Shown here piece after piece: positions 9,964 through 19,658 of a stretch of DNA of 64,000 nucleotides. Positions within the stretch are counted from its first letter, which is position 1; each line of letters starts with the position of its first letter. Origin of the DNA: Ascoidea rubescens DSM 1968 (Eukaryota > Ascomycota > Saccharomycetes > Ascoideales > Ascoideaceae); assembly GCF_001661345.1 (NCBI RefSeq), contig NW_017962914.1, forward strand, positions 150,439 to 214,438, given 5' to 3'. The notes under the pieces were generated by a model. That model saw only the letters and a program-made list of their open reading frames with translations. It had not been told where the DNA came from and made no database searches. A program made the translations under genes and the position numbers.

Positions 9964-10830
9964 GATTTGGAAAAGAAGAACAACAGGAAGACAATAAGAA
10001 AAAGTTGAATGGGTAAATGATCATCAATTGAAAATAAAAGAAAAAAAGCGTTGGGAGAAAGAATATGGATATATAAGTGAAAAGAATATGGATGCAGAGT
10101 TGGAGATAAGATAAGTTTAAAGATTAAAGAAACGAAAAAGAAGAAAGTGAAAAAGAAGAAAATGAGTTCCGTTCAAGCACGTTTTTGACATGTGATACAA
10201 AAAATGAAGTTACGTTTGTATATGGCTATATCATGTGATATTACAAGATGGGAAGCAATCCATACGAGCGGGTTTGTTCTCCTATTCCGAGAGCGATTGA
10301 AGAGGTAATAAGAGCAATTAAGAGGTTGTAAAGGATAAAAGACAATTAGATATTTGTGTATGAGGGCAGATAAAAAAAGGAGTAGGAAGTAGAGGTAGAC
10401 AGTGGGATAATTGGAACGAAGTGAGAAGAAAGTAGGTCGATTGAATGAAGACAGAAAATTTATATAAATCGAAAAATAGATAAATCAGTAAATAAGGAGG
10501 TAGATAAATAAATAAGTAAATAAATAAGTAAATAAGTAAGTAAATAAATGAATAAGTAAATAAAAAAATGTAACACAAAAAACAACGGTGATTATAATTA
10601 TTGAAATAACTGATATATAAAAGAATTGATAGTATTTTTTCCTGTAGAGAAATTAATATAAACCCAAAAACATCTAATTTTTTTCATTTAATTTCATTTT
10701 CAGTATAAGATAGAAAAAAAGAGTGAGATAATTGAATGAATCTTTATTTCTATATTTGTATTTATATTTATATTCATACTCATATTGATATTATTATATC
10801 TTTTTTTATTTTTTTCTTGTTGCGTTTCAA
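9964..10830. other. Gap between OCA4 start and RTN1 stop
   Basis: No gene is seen. The sequence is purine-rich on the plus strand. A degenerate tetranucleotide array of AAAT/AAGT units lies at about 10481-10570. The OCA4 promoter should lie on the low-coordinate side of this gap and the RTN1 3' end on the high-coordinate side. Confidence 0.5.
10481..10570. repeat. AAAT/AAGT tetranucleotide array
   Basis: About twenty degenerate 4-bp units (AAAT, AAGT) in tandem. The frame read through it on the minus strand gives a Leu/Ile/Tyr-rich artefact. No coding role is likely. Confidence 0.8.
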
Positions 10831-11649
10831 TTAAAAAGCTGGAGCTGGAGCTGGGTTTGAAAGAAGAGGGGCAGTTTCTTCATGTCTCTCAACAGGGAGT
10901 GGTTTTTGATCCGGGGAGACTTTTGGAGCAGCTGGAAAGCTAGCAGGGTTAACTGGGGATTTAACAGTTGAGCCAGCGGTTCTTGTTGGCAAGTTTTTGT
11001 TTAAAAAGCCGGTGAGAGGGGCAAAACTTTGGGTTGCTTTAGCTAATAAAGGCTTTGATTTGGTTGAAGCAGCAGTTTGAAGGTCAATTGCTCTTTGTTT
11101 TGCTATTTTTGTGTATTGAACAATACCTTGGTCGATTTCATTTTGGTATCTTGAGTAAATAGCAGGAACTGAAAAAGCGCCAATAACAGAGGTAAAGACC
11201 AAAGTGTATAAGGAAAACCAGCTTGTAATTTTGTACAACAAGTAAGAAACACCAGCAGCTTTAAGGGTCTTTTCAACGTCAGCAGAATAGAATAGTTTTT
11301 GGCTTTCAGATTCAATTAAATTGATTAGTAAAGTTACATGAGGCAAAACCTTTGAGGAGATGTTTGTAAATTTATTTGAGTAGGCAGGTCTAAAATGAGT
11401 AACAAAACCAGTACCAGTGATTAATTTACCTAGATATTCAGCGGCAGCAGAGACAAATAAAGAAATAAAAGCAAAATGGAAGAAAATATTTAATAGATTT
11501 AAATATTTGACAGCTAAGAGGGAAAAAATGGTCAAACCAAAGATTTTACCAGTCTTTTGAGGGTTTTCCCATTTTAATATTTTAGATGGACAACCATCAC
11601 CAGTTGAGCTAGCAGGAGCTGAAGGAATTTTTACTTGAGGAACAGACAT
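10831..11649 (-). CDS. RTN1: Reticulon-like ER membrane-shaping protein
   Basis: A 272-residue protein with a reticulon homology domain from about residue 22. KILKWENPQKTGKIFGLTIF is followed by a long hydrophobic hairpin (VKYLNLLNIFFHFAFISLFVSAAAEYLG), a hydrophilic loop, then a second hairpin around SYLLYKITSWFSLYTLVFTSVIGAFSVPAIY. The C-terminal third is Pro/Ser/Thr/Lys-rich and soluble. Reticulons insert as wedges and curve ER tubules. S. cerevisiae has the duplicates RTN1 and RTN2; this is the only copy here, so the symbol denotes the family. The start is an ATG directly followed by SVPQVK. Its upstream gap of about 1 kb is shared with NDUFA2. Confidence 0.9.
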   Translation of the reverse strand: MSVPQVKIPSAPASSTGDGCPSKILKWENPQKTGKIFGLTIFSLLAVKYLNLLNIFFHFAFISLFVSAAAEYLGKLITGTGFVTHFRPAYSNKFTNISSKVLPHVTLLINLIESESQKLFYSADVEKTLKAAGVSYLLYKITSWFSLYTLVFTSVIGAFSVPAIYSRYQNEIDQGIVQYTKIAKQRAIDLQTAASTKSKPLLAKATQSFAPLTGFLNKNLPTRTAGSTVKSPVNPASFPAAPKVSPDQKPLPVERHEETAPLLSNPAPAPAF

Positions 11650-12685
11650 TATTGATGAATTATATTAGGATTTTCAAGGAGATTTAGATGATTAGGATTG
11701 AGAAGAGAAAAGGGTTGATCTGGATGTTAATAAGTGATCTAAATAGAGTTGTGAAAGAGATATTATAATTACTACAATAATTATAAGTAGAGAGAGAATA
11801 TGTAATAAGAAGACAAGAGATCAAGAATTGATAATTATCTGGAATATGAGACAATTAGAGAGCAATAATAAAGTTGAATTTATAGGTGTGATTTCCAAAG
11901 GGCAGATGGTAGACTGTTTGTTTACTTGTTTGTTTTGCTCAGTTGATTTAAAAAGGTTACCCAATAAAGTCAGCACAGGAAGCAATGTAATCCAGGGGCA
12001 CAGAGAGGTAATTGATGGGTGAATTGAGAAGCAGCAGAGGAGCAGAGAGAAAAGGGATTTGGGGGACTTCAATCAGGAAAGTAATCAATTGATTATATCT
12101 GGGTTGTATGACAAATTCTCACAAACGATACAAGAAAATTTTCTCTGCAATACAAAAGCCTTTCTCTGGTGAAAAGGGATGCGAGCAATAACAGCGCACC
12201 ATCTAAGATAAGACCCGCAGGCCAGCAGGGTAGCTATGTGGCCAGGCTGTGGTATGCACTGTTTGCAGTATGTTACCCTCTCTAGATGCAGCAGAGTTCT
12301 TCCCAATGCGGTCATTGCTCTTGTTTCTTTCACATGGCAGTGGCCAATCCCGCGAATTGAGTTTCGGTGGCCACACCGCAGGATTGCAACTAGTGTGCGT
12401 GCTGTTCACACGGTGTTCTCTGCACACACGGCAAATCCCTGCTCAGAGCACAACTTCTACCATTGCGCGCTTCCGATTTGCTGATGCCGTTGAGACGTAA
12501 GAAAGCCGTGCTGTGCAGCAAGTCACGCCACTTCCACGTGCCAAATGCTTGCAAAATGCCGCGCTCTCATTGGCCAGTAGTCGAGTGGGTTCGAAATAGC
12601 AAAGAGCACAAAGTAGAAGCAGCAAAAGCAGTAACAGAAGAAGCAGAAGAAGCAGAAGAAGCAGAAGACTCCTCTACCAGCTACA
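11650..12685. promoter_or_regulatory. Divergent RTN1/NDUFA2 intergenic region with a GC-rich island
   Basis: The left half (RTN1 side) is AT-rich. From about 12110 to 12620 the sequence becomes visibly GC-richer, with CACGTG at 12535-12540 and an ATTGG (reverse CCAAT) at 12569-12573. Just before the NDUFA2 start lies a GCAGAAGAA-type repeat at about 12632-12667. Open frames inside the island overlap one another and look like chance. Confidence 0.55.
12535..12573 (+). promoter_or_regulatory. CACGTG plus ATTGG pair upstream of NDUFA2
   Basis: CACGTG at 12535-12540 is followed 28 bp later by ATTGG at 12569-12573. The same order with 20-bp spacing occurs before MRPL11. CACGTG (Cbf1-type) and CCAAT (HAP complex) are known regulatory elements of yeast respiratory genes. 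Their use here is inferred. Confidence 0.5.
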
Positions 12686-13044
12686 ATGTTCTCCAAAATC
12701 GTCTTCTCCAACGCTGTGAAGGAACTCAGGTTTCATCTTTCGCAATCTGGTCCTGAAAGCGTCACCTTAAAGTATGTCCCTCCCCAGGTGCTCCATTTCC
12801 ATCTCTATCTGCTCTTGCTTCTCAGACCACTAACCAGCTTTCCTCTCGCACCAGACAGTTTTTAACCAAAAACTATTCGGCAATTAAATCAAACAATCCT
12901 CAAGTGCCTTTGCTTGTCAGAGAAGCCCATGGTGTTTCCCCAGCTTTATATGCTAGATTTGACTACGGTAGAGAATCGAAATTCGAATTGGAAGGTAAAG
13001 ACTTGAATCAAATTAACGATATCTTAAAGACTTTCGCTGAGTAG
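12686..13044 (+). CDS. NDUFA2: NADH:ubiquinone oxidoreductase (complex I) subunit NDUFA2/B8, spliced
   Basis: The coding sequence is join(12686..12771,12855..13044), 91 residues. The protein has the thioredoxin-like L51/S25/CI-B8 fold. It starts MFSKIVFSNAVKELRFHLSQ, then QFLTKNYSAIKSNNPQVPLL, then VREAHGVSPALYARFDYGRE. It is a peripheral accessory subunit of mitochondrial complex I. Without splicing no frame gives this protein. The intron uses GTATGT, CACTAAC and CACCAG. The presence of complex I excludes a Saccharomyces-type yeast. A CACGTG site and a CCAAT-type box lie about 146 and 113 bp upstream. The symbol is the mammalian family name. Confidence 0.93.
12772..12854 (+). other. Spliceosomal intron of NDUFA2
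   Basis: An 83-nt intron with donor GTATGT, branch CACTAAC at 12828-12834 and acceptor CACCAG at 12854. An earlier AG lies three bases past the branch and is unlikely to be used. Splicing joins codon 29 (AA+A, Lys) to QFLTKNY. Confidence 0.88.
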
Positions 13045-13476
13045 TTTATGAATCTCGATTTATATTTTCTATTTATCAGCCAATCTATATTACGTTTTTA
13101 TTTATCTCGATTTTTGGCTTTTTTCACAAAAAAACCTATTTCACAATCATTTGATTCTATCTTATCTGTTGTTGTTTTTTTCTAATTCATTTTATCTTAT
13201 TCTATGTATCTGTAACTTATCATTTAATATTCCCAATCAATTTTTTTTTTTCTTTTTTTCACTCTTTCTTGTAGAATGTTATTTCAATATATTATATCTA
13301 ATTATATCTGATATTCCAATTAAATCTATATCCCAAATTATTTACATGAATCTCATTACATCTCATACAATTTAACTCTATATCATTACATATCATAAAA
13401 TATCACATCCCATTACACCTCATCTCATTTCATTGTATCGTATCTGATATCATATCATTCTATCTTTTTTGGCCTT
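13045..13476. other. Convergent gap between NDUFA2 and COX20
   Basis: No gene is seen. The sequence is T-rich, and the right part (about 13360-13470) is a degenerate repeat of TATCAT/CATCTCAT-like units. It presumably holds both 3' ends. Confidence 0.5.
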
Positions 13477-14085
13477 TTATTTATCCTCTTTATTATCTAC
13501 ACTACTTCGACTGGTCCACATATCCTTTGGCACTGTTCTAGGTTTCCTATTCATCATTGGCTTTTCCTTCTTAGCCACAACTTCTTTCGCTAGCCTTATA
13601 TGTTCAAGATCCCTTCTTCTCTGTGCTCGACACTGTTCCCAGCCAACTGTCGATCCCAATAACCCACTGCCAACACTCCAGTTAACTGCCTTTTTGGGGT
13701 TCTTACTGAACAAAAAAATCACAACTCCAATCACTCCCATACTGGAAAATCCAACTATTCCTGCATCTCGAAAACAAGGCAATTTAACCAAATTATTCAC
13801 CTTAAAATCATCTATTCTGACTGAATCAAATGCTACCCCAAGTGGATCTTTTCCTGCAATATCCTTTTCTTCTAGTTTCGGAACCTTCGTTTGAGGTTTA
13901 TTTGGTGAATGCACCTCAAATCTTGTAGGCAAATCTTCCAATAACAACTCTCCTTCCTTTTTCCCATCACTAGTACTATTATTATTATTGTTGTTGTTGT
14001 TACTATTACTATTACTATTAACTTCAACTTGTTTAATCTCTTGTTTCTCTTGTTTTTTACCGCCAAAGGGCCAATACCACGCCAT
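13477..14085 (-). CDS. COX20: COX20, assembly chaperone of cytochrome c oxidase subunit 2
   Basis: A 202-residue protein starting MAWYWPFGGKKQEKQE. An Asn-run linker precedes the COX20 core: LVKLPCFRDAGIVGFSSMGVIGVVIFLF (first membrane segment), then KKAVNWSVGSGLLGSTVGWEQCRAQRRRD (second segment followed by the family's WEQC signature). A basic C-terminal tail follows. Cox20 is an inner-membrane protein that holds newly made Cox2 for copper insertion. The poly-Asn tract near residues 27-38 is an insertion not expected in the family. In S. cerevisiae COX20 (YDR231C) lies near RTN1 (YDR233C), which agrees with this locus. Confidence 0.93.
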   Translation of the reverse strand: MAWYWPFGGKKQEKQEIKQVEVNSNSNSNNNNNNNNSTSDGKKEGELLLEDLPTRFEVHSPNKPQTKVPKLEEKDIAGKDPLGVAFDSVRIDDFKVNNLVKLPCFRDAGIVGFSSMGVIGVVIFLFSKNPKKAVNWSVGSGLLGSTVGWEQCRAQRRRDLEHIRLAKEVVAKKEKPMMNRKPRTVPKDMWTSRSSVDNKEDK

Positions 14086-14404
14086 TTTCTAATTTTGTTA
14101 TAAACAATATATTGATTATATCTAGTGCAAACTACTGTACTCTATTTCAAGTTATTCTGGCTTATCCTAACCTGTCTAATCAACACCTTCTTCTTCTCGC
14201 TCTTTCTGCCTTCTTAAACATAAAATCTAGGTTTTTTAATACAATCTGGAAATTCCCGTGACTGTTTTCGATTCAAATACACAAATTTATAAATATATAG
14301 ATAACTTTAATCCTCTTTTAAATCCTCTTTTTAATAGAATATTTATTCATCTCATCTCAATTAAACCACTGTTATTTATACTTTTATTTATACTGTTATT
14401 AATT
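14086..14404. other. COX20 upstream gap
   Basis: AT-rich sequence between the COX20 start and the CYB2 stop. I see no gene and no distinctive motif other than T/A runs. Confidence 0.4.
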
Positions 14405-16213
14405 CTAATTATCTCTGAATTTGGGAGGAGATAATGGCACGTAAACAGAATTATACAACCTATCGTCCGTGGTAAGCCTGGATTTCAAATTTCTTGTATC
14501 GACCAATTCCTCACTCAATTCTGATATCTTTGTCACTCCTAATAACCTCATATCTGTCTTGATTTCCTCCTTCAAGATTTCACATAGCTTTCGAACTCCA
14601 GCTTCACCATATCCAGAATTGGCATATAAAAAGGGTCTTCCCAATCCAACTCCCTTTGCGCCTAAACACAATGCTTTGATTATATCTGTTCCTCTACGAA
14701 CCCCTCCATCGATATAAACTTCAATTTTCTTATCCAAGTTTTTTCCTCTTAAAATGGGCATTGTATCTGATAAGACTTCTAATGGAGCTCTTGCAAATTC
14801 CAATTGTCTACCACCATGGTTCGATAACACAACTGCATCAACTCCATTCTTTGCAGCCAACACAACATCTTCAGGCCTTTGAATTCCCTTGATAACAATT
14901 GGTATCTTTGTCCTCGTCTTAAAATCTCTAATATCCTTCCATGTTAATGAGGTGTCGATAAACGAGGATAAAGCCTTTGCAGCTCCCTGACTTCTGTCAA
15001 TCTTATCTGAATCCCCCTTCTCTTCAATTATATTAGCATCATCTTCAAATTTCAACCGCTTATCCTTTTCTCTATTACCCAAAACTGGAGCATCAACTGT
15101 AACAAAAATACCTTTAATGTTTTTAGCATCGCATTTTTCAATCAAGTCGTAACTAATTGTTCGATCGGGATTGACGTATAATTGAAACCATTGATTCTGC
15201 TCTGGCGAAACTCTTGAATCTGTTATCTCATCAAATGAACATGAAGCTAGAGTCGAAAACATCTGAATTACTCCTTCTCTACCACATCCTCTCGCAATAC
15301 TCTTCTCTCCATCTTCGTGTCCCAATTTAGCTAATGCTGTGGCTGAACAATAAAATGGGGCATCTGTTTTACTTCCTAACATTGTTGTAGAGATATCAAC
15401 AGTGGAAACATCCACTAACACTTTCGGGTTAAAAAAAACCCTATGAAATGAATAATGATTTTCCCTTAATGAAACTTCATCGTCTGAAGCACTCGAATAA
15501 TAAGCCCATGCATTTGGTGTTAATATTCCCCGAGCAACATATTCAAAATCAGATATATTGAAAATCGATGATAATGATGGTTTGTTTTGAACTCTTAATA
15601 ATCTTTCTTCTTCTTCCTCTGAAATTTCTTCTTCTTCAATTTCTAATTCACCGATCAATTCTCCTAGATGTTTATCCTTCGGCAAAAATTTATCGATAAT
15701 GTCCGGTGCATGGATTGGATCAAAAGTTTTTGTAGCATCTTTTCCTGCAAATTTTAATATATTTTTTTTCCCACCGGGATGAATTTCACAAAATTCAGTT
15801 AAATCATAAACTTGCCCTTTAATTACAACCCAAACTCCATTAGCTAATGAATTGTGCTTTTTAAACTCCTCGACTGTGATTCCCTTTTTAGGTTTAGCAT
15901 CTGATAAATATCTTTTATTTGAATTTGTTAAATCGTTAATGTATGAATATATGGTGACCGAACTTATTGACGAAACAAGGAAAATCAAAAATCGTTTTGA
16001 ATTAAAATATTTATCTTTAGAATTATTGTTATCCTTTTTGTTATTGCTAAAATTATCAAGACTGATAATATTGCTAGTCGTTCTTAGTGAATAGTCTCTA
16101 AATGAATAAAATTTAAACGAACTTTTCTTGGAAATTGACAAAACTCTTCCAAAAATGTTATCTACGCCAACTTTTTTCGTGATAATGGAAGGATTTAATC
16201 TTGAAAAGATCAT
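14405..16213 (-). CDS. CYB2: Flavocytochrome b2, L-lactate:cytochrome c oxidoreductase
   Basis: A 602-residue protein with all parts of flavocytochrome b2. A basic presequence is followed by a hydrophobic stop-transfer segment (about residues 74-91, FLIFLVSSISSVTIYSYI). The cytochrome b5 domain follows, with heme ligands His145 (HPGG) and His168 (FDPIHAPD). The FMN domain then has NAWAYYS (Tyr238/239), QLYVN (Tyr346), VTVDAPVLGNREKD (Asp374), Lys442, and the catalytic SNHGGRQL (His466, Arg469), followed by DGGVRRGTDI. The C-terminal tail ends VPLSPPKFRDN. It oxidises L-lactate to pyruvate in the intermembrane space and passes electrons to cytochrome c. A Glu-rich hinge (about 192-203) joins the domains. 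No catalytic residue is missing. DPH6 diverges from it across about 660 bp. Confidence 0.95.
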   Translation of the reverse strand: MIFSRLNPSIITKKVGVDNIFGRVLSISKKSSFKFYSFRDYSLRTTSNIISLDNFSNNKKDNNNSKDKYFNSKRFLIFLVSSISSVTIYSYINDLTNSNKRYLSDAKPKKGITVEEFKKHNSLANGVWVVIKGQVYDLTEFCEIHPGGKKNILKFAGKDATKTFDPIHAPDIIDKFLPKDKHLGELIGELEIEEEEISEEEEERLLRVQNKPSLSSIFNISDFEYVARGILTPNAWAYYSSASDDEVSLRENHYSFHRVFFNPKVLVDVSTVDISTTMLGSKTDAPFYCSATALAKLGHEDGEKSIARGCGREGVIQMFSTLASCSFDEITDSRVSPEQNQWFQLYVNPDRTISYDLIEKCDAKNIKGIFVTVDAPVLGNREKDKRLKFEDDANIIEEKGDSDKIDRSQGAAKALSSFIDTSLTWKDIRDFKTRTKIPIVIKGIQRPEDVVLAAKNGVDAVVLSNHGGRQLEFARAPLEVLSDTMPILRGKNLDKKIEVYIDGGVRRGTDIIKALCLGAKGVGLGRPFLYANSGYGEAGVRKLCEILKEEIKTDMRLLGVTKISELSEELVDTRNLKSRLTTDDRLYNSVYVPLSPPKFRDN

Positions 16214-16873
16214 TTTTGCCTCAAGTTTTTTTATCTATTTTTTTGATTTTCTTGGGGTTCTTTTTTCTCAATGGATAAATACCATTATATCCTGGAATAA
16301 TCTGCCATTCTTATATATCATGTACCTTTTATAAATCTGAAAAAAGGTAAAAAAACTCGCACGCAATGAAATATTATTCCTGTTTTATCGACCATCGGCG
16401 AATTAAACACTATTTGTTGGAAATTACTAAGAAATATGGAAATAACAAAGCTTATCTGCCATAATATCCCACCTTTCTGAATATTTTAGGAAAGAAACAC
16501 ATTCAACTGTCTTTTGATATCATGAAAAATGAGATGATTTCTGTCATACTTTCCATGGAAAAGCTGCCGGCCTATCAAAACCTCGGAAAAACCTCATCTC
16601 CATTTTCGAGGAGCTCGAATCGGTCACTTTCCGATGCCGTTAACTTTCCGCGTTGATTTGCATTTATTTGCATTTATTTACATGTTAATTTTTCTGAGTA
16701 CGTGGGAAAACGTATTACACTGCAGACACCGTCAGTGTGGGTATTGTTGGCTGAAGCTTTTTGGAAGTGGATAATTAGCTTGAGATTTTCAGATATGAGA
16801 ATTGGATATTGATTGTTGGGTTCTGTTGGAGAAGACTGTTGGTGTGAATTCCTTCTGGCTTGTGTTGGATAAA
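16214..16873. promoter_or_regulatory. Divergent CYB2/DPH6 intergenic region
   Basis: No gene is seen. The CYB2 side is T-rich. The DPH6 side contains CATTTATTTGCATTTATTT repeats near 16660 and an ACGTGG motif near 16700. The frame open from 16802 lacks an ATG until 16874. Confidence 0.45.
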
Positions 16874-19087
16874 ATGAAGTTTGTTGCATTGGTGTCTGGT
16901 GGAAAGGACTCCTGCTTTAATATCCTCCATTGTTTGGCTCAAGGCCACCAATTGGTAGCGTTGGCGAACCTATATCCCTCGCAGGAAGGTGTTGAAGAGA
17001 TAGACAGCTTTATGTTTCAAACTGTTGGTCACAATATTCTCAATTTGTATGAAGAATGTACAAATGTCCCTCTTTACAGGATACCCATCAGGGGATTCAA
17101 CAAGAATTCAAGTTTGCAGTACAGTAAAACAGACAATGACGAAACAGAAGATTTATTTGGCTTGCTCAGTTTGGTCTTGAAAAACCATCCTGATGTTCAA
17201 GCTGTTAGCTCTGGTGCAATTCTCTCTTCGTACCAAAGAATAAGAGTTGAGGACTGCTGCACTAGATTAAGTCTAATATCTCTAGCCTATCTATGGAATA
17301 GAGATCAATATAACTTGATGAATGAAATGCAATCAATTTCCGATTCTTTTGACGCACGAATCTTAAAAGTCGCTGCCATTGGATTAAATCAAAATCATTT
17401 GGGTTTACCATTGAACAAAATGTTTCCTAAACTAATCGATTTAAATCGGAAGTTCGAGGTTCACATCTGTGGTGAAGGTGGTGAATTTGAAACAATTGTT
17501 TTGGATACTCCATTTTTCAAAGATAAAAAAATCATAATTCAGAACCAAGAAATTATCAAGCATTCCAACGATGATGTGTATTATCTCCTATTAGATGTAA
17601 AAACTCAAGATAAAAAAATTGACTATGATATTAAACACAAACCTATTGATTATAACTTGGATTATTGGAGAAGCTTCATAACGATACCAAACCTATTTAA
17701 ACCAAAATTCTATGATATATTTAAAGATTTATGTAATCTTCCAAACAATGAGTTGGATGACAATTTAATTCAAAATCTCAATACTGATAGTGAGATTCTC
17801 CCTTATGATTATAATTTTGAATATAAACTATTACATATTGGAAACAAATTATTTATATCAAATTTAACTTCAAATAAACCATCATTAATTGATCAAACAA
17901 ATGAAATTTTTCAAAATTTATTATCAATTTTGTCACAAAGAAATTTATCCACAGAAAATATAGTTTCAACTACTTTATTACTAAACTCAATGAATAATTT
18001 TCAAAAAATTAATTCAATTTACCAAAGTTTTTTCTTAAAACCCTTGCCACCAGCAAGAGTTTGTATTGAGACAAATTTGCCTAAAAGCAATGAGCTAATG
18101 TTATCCTGTGTTATTCTATCAGATTTGAATAAAAAATTGGGATTACATATTCAGAGTAGAAGTTATTGGGCACCACAAAATATTGGGCCATATTCTCAGT
18201 CAAACTATGATAATGAGAATTATATCGCAACTTTAGCTGGTCAAATTCCTTTAATTCCAAGTATTATGGAACTACCAACAGTTGATAATTTAAATGAGCT
18301 GGATATTAATAGTAATAGTGATAATACCAGTAGAAAATCTCTCGATAATGATGATATTAACAGGATATCAACGGTTCTATCCTTACAACATTTAGATAAT
18401 GTTATAAATGCTATTAATTATAAAATTTTTGCTAATGTCGTTTGTTATACAAATAATGGAAATACATTTTTAAGATTAATTATAAACACATGGAAAAGTT
18501 ATGTTGCAAAAACCACCACTCAGATGCAGAATAAAACAACAACAGATCTACTTAAGAGGCTATTAGTCGTTGAAGTTAGTCTGTTGCCAAAGGATTCTTG
18601 TGTTGAATGGGGAGGGTTAAGTTTTCAAGAATATATTGATTATGACTGTGATTCAAATTCAAATTCAAATTCAGATTCAGATTCAGATTCAGATTCAGAT
18701 TCAGATTCAGATTTAGTGGAAAACAGCACAAAAAGCAAAGTTAGGAGTAAAAGCAAGGAAGTTGAGAGTTTATTGAGTTTCCAAAAGAGTTTTGTTGTTA
18801 ATAAAAAAGAGTTTATTTCAACCCACTTTTTTAGCTGGAAGAGTTCAAATGCTGACAAGATGGAGAAGATAATGTATGATTACTCCAATTTGCATAAGAT
18901 TGTTTATTCTCGACCAGAGCATTTCGTCAAACATCAACAAACGAAAAAAGAAAGAAAGAGTGGATATGGCAGGTCTTTTGAAATTGAGAGAATTAAGTCT
19001 GTTGAGTATATTCCAGTGAAAAATGTATGGAACTTTAAAGGCGAGATGGTTGATTTCGGAGTTGTTGTGAGAGGATTTAAGGATTAA
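16874..19087 (+). CDS. DPH6: Diphthine-ammonia ligase (diphthamide synthesis, last step)
   Basis: A 737-residue protein starting MKFVALVSGGKDSCFN; the PP-loop SGGKDS lies at residues 8-13. The N-terminal alpha-hydrolase/adenine-nucleotide domain runs to about residue 230 and includes the GEGGEFETIVLDTPFF motif. Two YjgF/RidA-like domains follow, with the second beginning near QSRSYWAPQNIGPYSQSN. The enzyme uses ATP and ammonium to amidate diphthine on elongation factor 2 in the cytosol. An Asn/Asp-Ser repeat of about 20 residues (near nt 18650-18715) interrupts the second YjgF region and is probably a surface loop. The start is the first ATG; the frame upstream has none. The same pathway's DPH3 lies at 24421-24729. 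Confidence 0.93.
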   Translation: MKFVALVSGGKDSCFNILHCLAQGHQLVALANLYPSQEGVEEIDSFMFQTVGHNILNLYEECTNVPLYRIPIRGFNKNSSLQYSKTDNDETEDLFGLLSLVLKNHPDVQAVSSGAILSSYQRIRVEDCCTRLSLISLAYLWNRDQYNLMNEMQSISDSFDARILKVAAIGLNQNHLGLPLNKMFPKLIDLNRKFEVHICGEGGEFETIVLDTPFFKDKKIIIQNQEIIKHSNDDVYYLLLDVKTQDKKIDYDIKHKPIDYNLDYWRSFITIPNLFKPKFYDIFKDLCNLPNNELDDNLIQNLNTDSEILPYDYNFEYKLLHIGNKLFISNLTSNKPSLIDQTNEIFQNLLSILSQRNLSTENIVSTTLLLNSMNNFQKINSIYQSFFLKPLPPARVCIETNLPKSNELMLSCVILSDLNKKLGLHIQSRSYWAPQNIGPYSQSNYDNENYIATLAGQIPLIPSIMELPTVDNLNELDINSNSDNTSRKSLDNDDINRISTVLSLQHLDNVINAINYKIFANVVCYTNNGNTFLRLIINTWKSYVAKTTTQMQNKTTTDLLKRLLVVEVSLLPKDSCVEWGGLSFQEYIDYDCDSNSNSNSDSDSDSDSDSDSDLVENSTKSKVRSKSKEVESLLSFQKSFVVNKKEFISTHFFSWKSSNADKMEKIMYDYSNLHKIVYSRPEHFVKHQQTKKERKSGYGRSFEIERIKSVEYIPVKNVWNFKGEMVDFGVVVRGFKD
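18650..18715 (+). repeat. AATTCA/GATTCA hexanucleotide repeat in DPH6
   Basis: Tandem 6-bp units, first AATTCA (Asn-Ser), then GATTCA (Asp-Ser), about eleven in all. They encode an Asn/Asp-Ser tract in DPH6 and are likely length-variable. Confidence 0.85.
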
Positions 19088-19658
19088 AAGTGAGGAAAGC
19101 CATTTGTTGACATGTGGATTAAGTTTTGAATTACAACTATTTATTAAAAAAAAAGCTGAAATCATTAGAATATAAAGGAACTTTAAGTAATATTCGTAGA
19201 TAGTAAGATATCGGAAAAAAACCACCAGGAAAAGTAAAGTGACAAACAGTAATAATTAATGTAAAGAAATCACATTAGACATAAAGTATAAGTAAATAAA
19301 AATAAAAGTAAAAATAAAAGTACGATTAAGGACAAAAGAGTTGAAGGAAAAGGAAAGGAAAAGTAAAATAAGAGGGTAAGAGTAGGGATATAAATTATAA
19401 AATAAAAGATTTTTAAATAATAAAATGTAAGAAAAAAACCATAATTAATCAATAAGTAGAGATAGAAAAAGCATGAAATACCAAAATTTTCAAAAAAAAA
19501 ACAAAAAAAAATTGAAAAGGACGAGAGTTGATAGAATTGAAAAAAAATATATATAAGTAATAGTAGTAATAATAATATTGATATAGATTTTGAATGAGCT
19601 AAAATAAATCAATGAAAAAATATTTGGAAGATTTTCCAGTATATCAGATTAAAATTAA
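19088..19658. other. Convergent gap between DPH6 and the AFT-like gene
   Basis: Very AT-rich, with purine runs on the plus strand. No gene is seen. It presumably holds the two 3' ends. Confidence 0.45.

Noticed and set aside
10318-10578. Minus-strand 86-codon Leu/Ile/Tyr-rich frame
   Set aside because: It is the reverse read of a tetranucleotide repeat.
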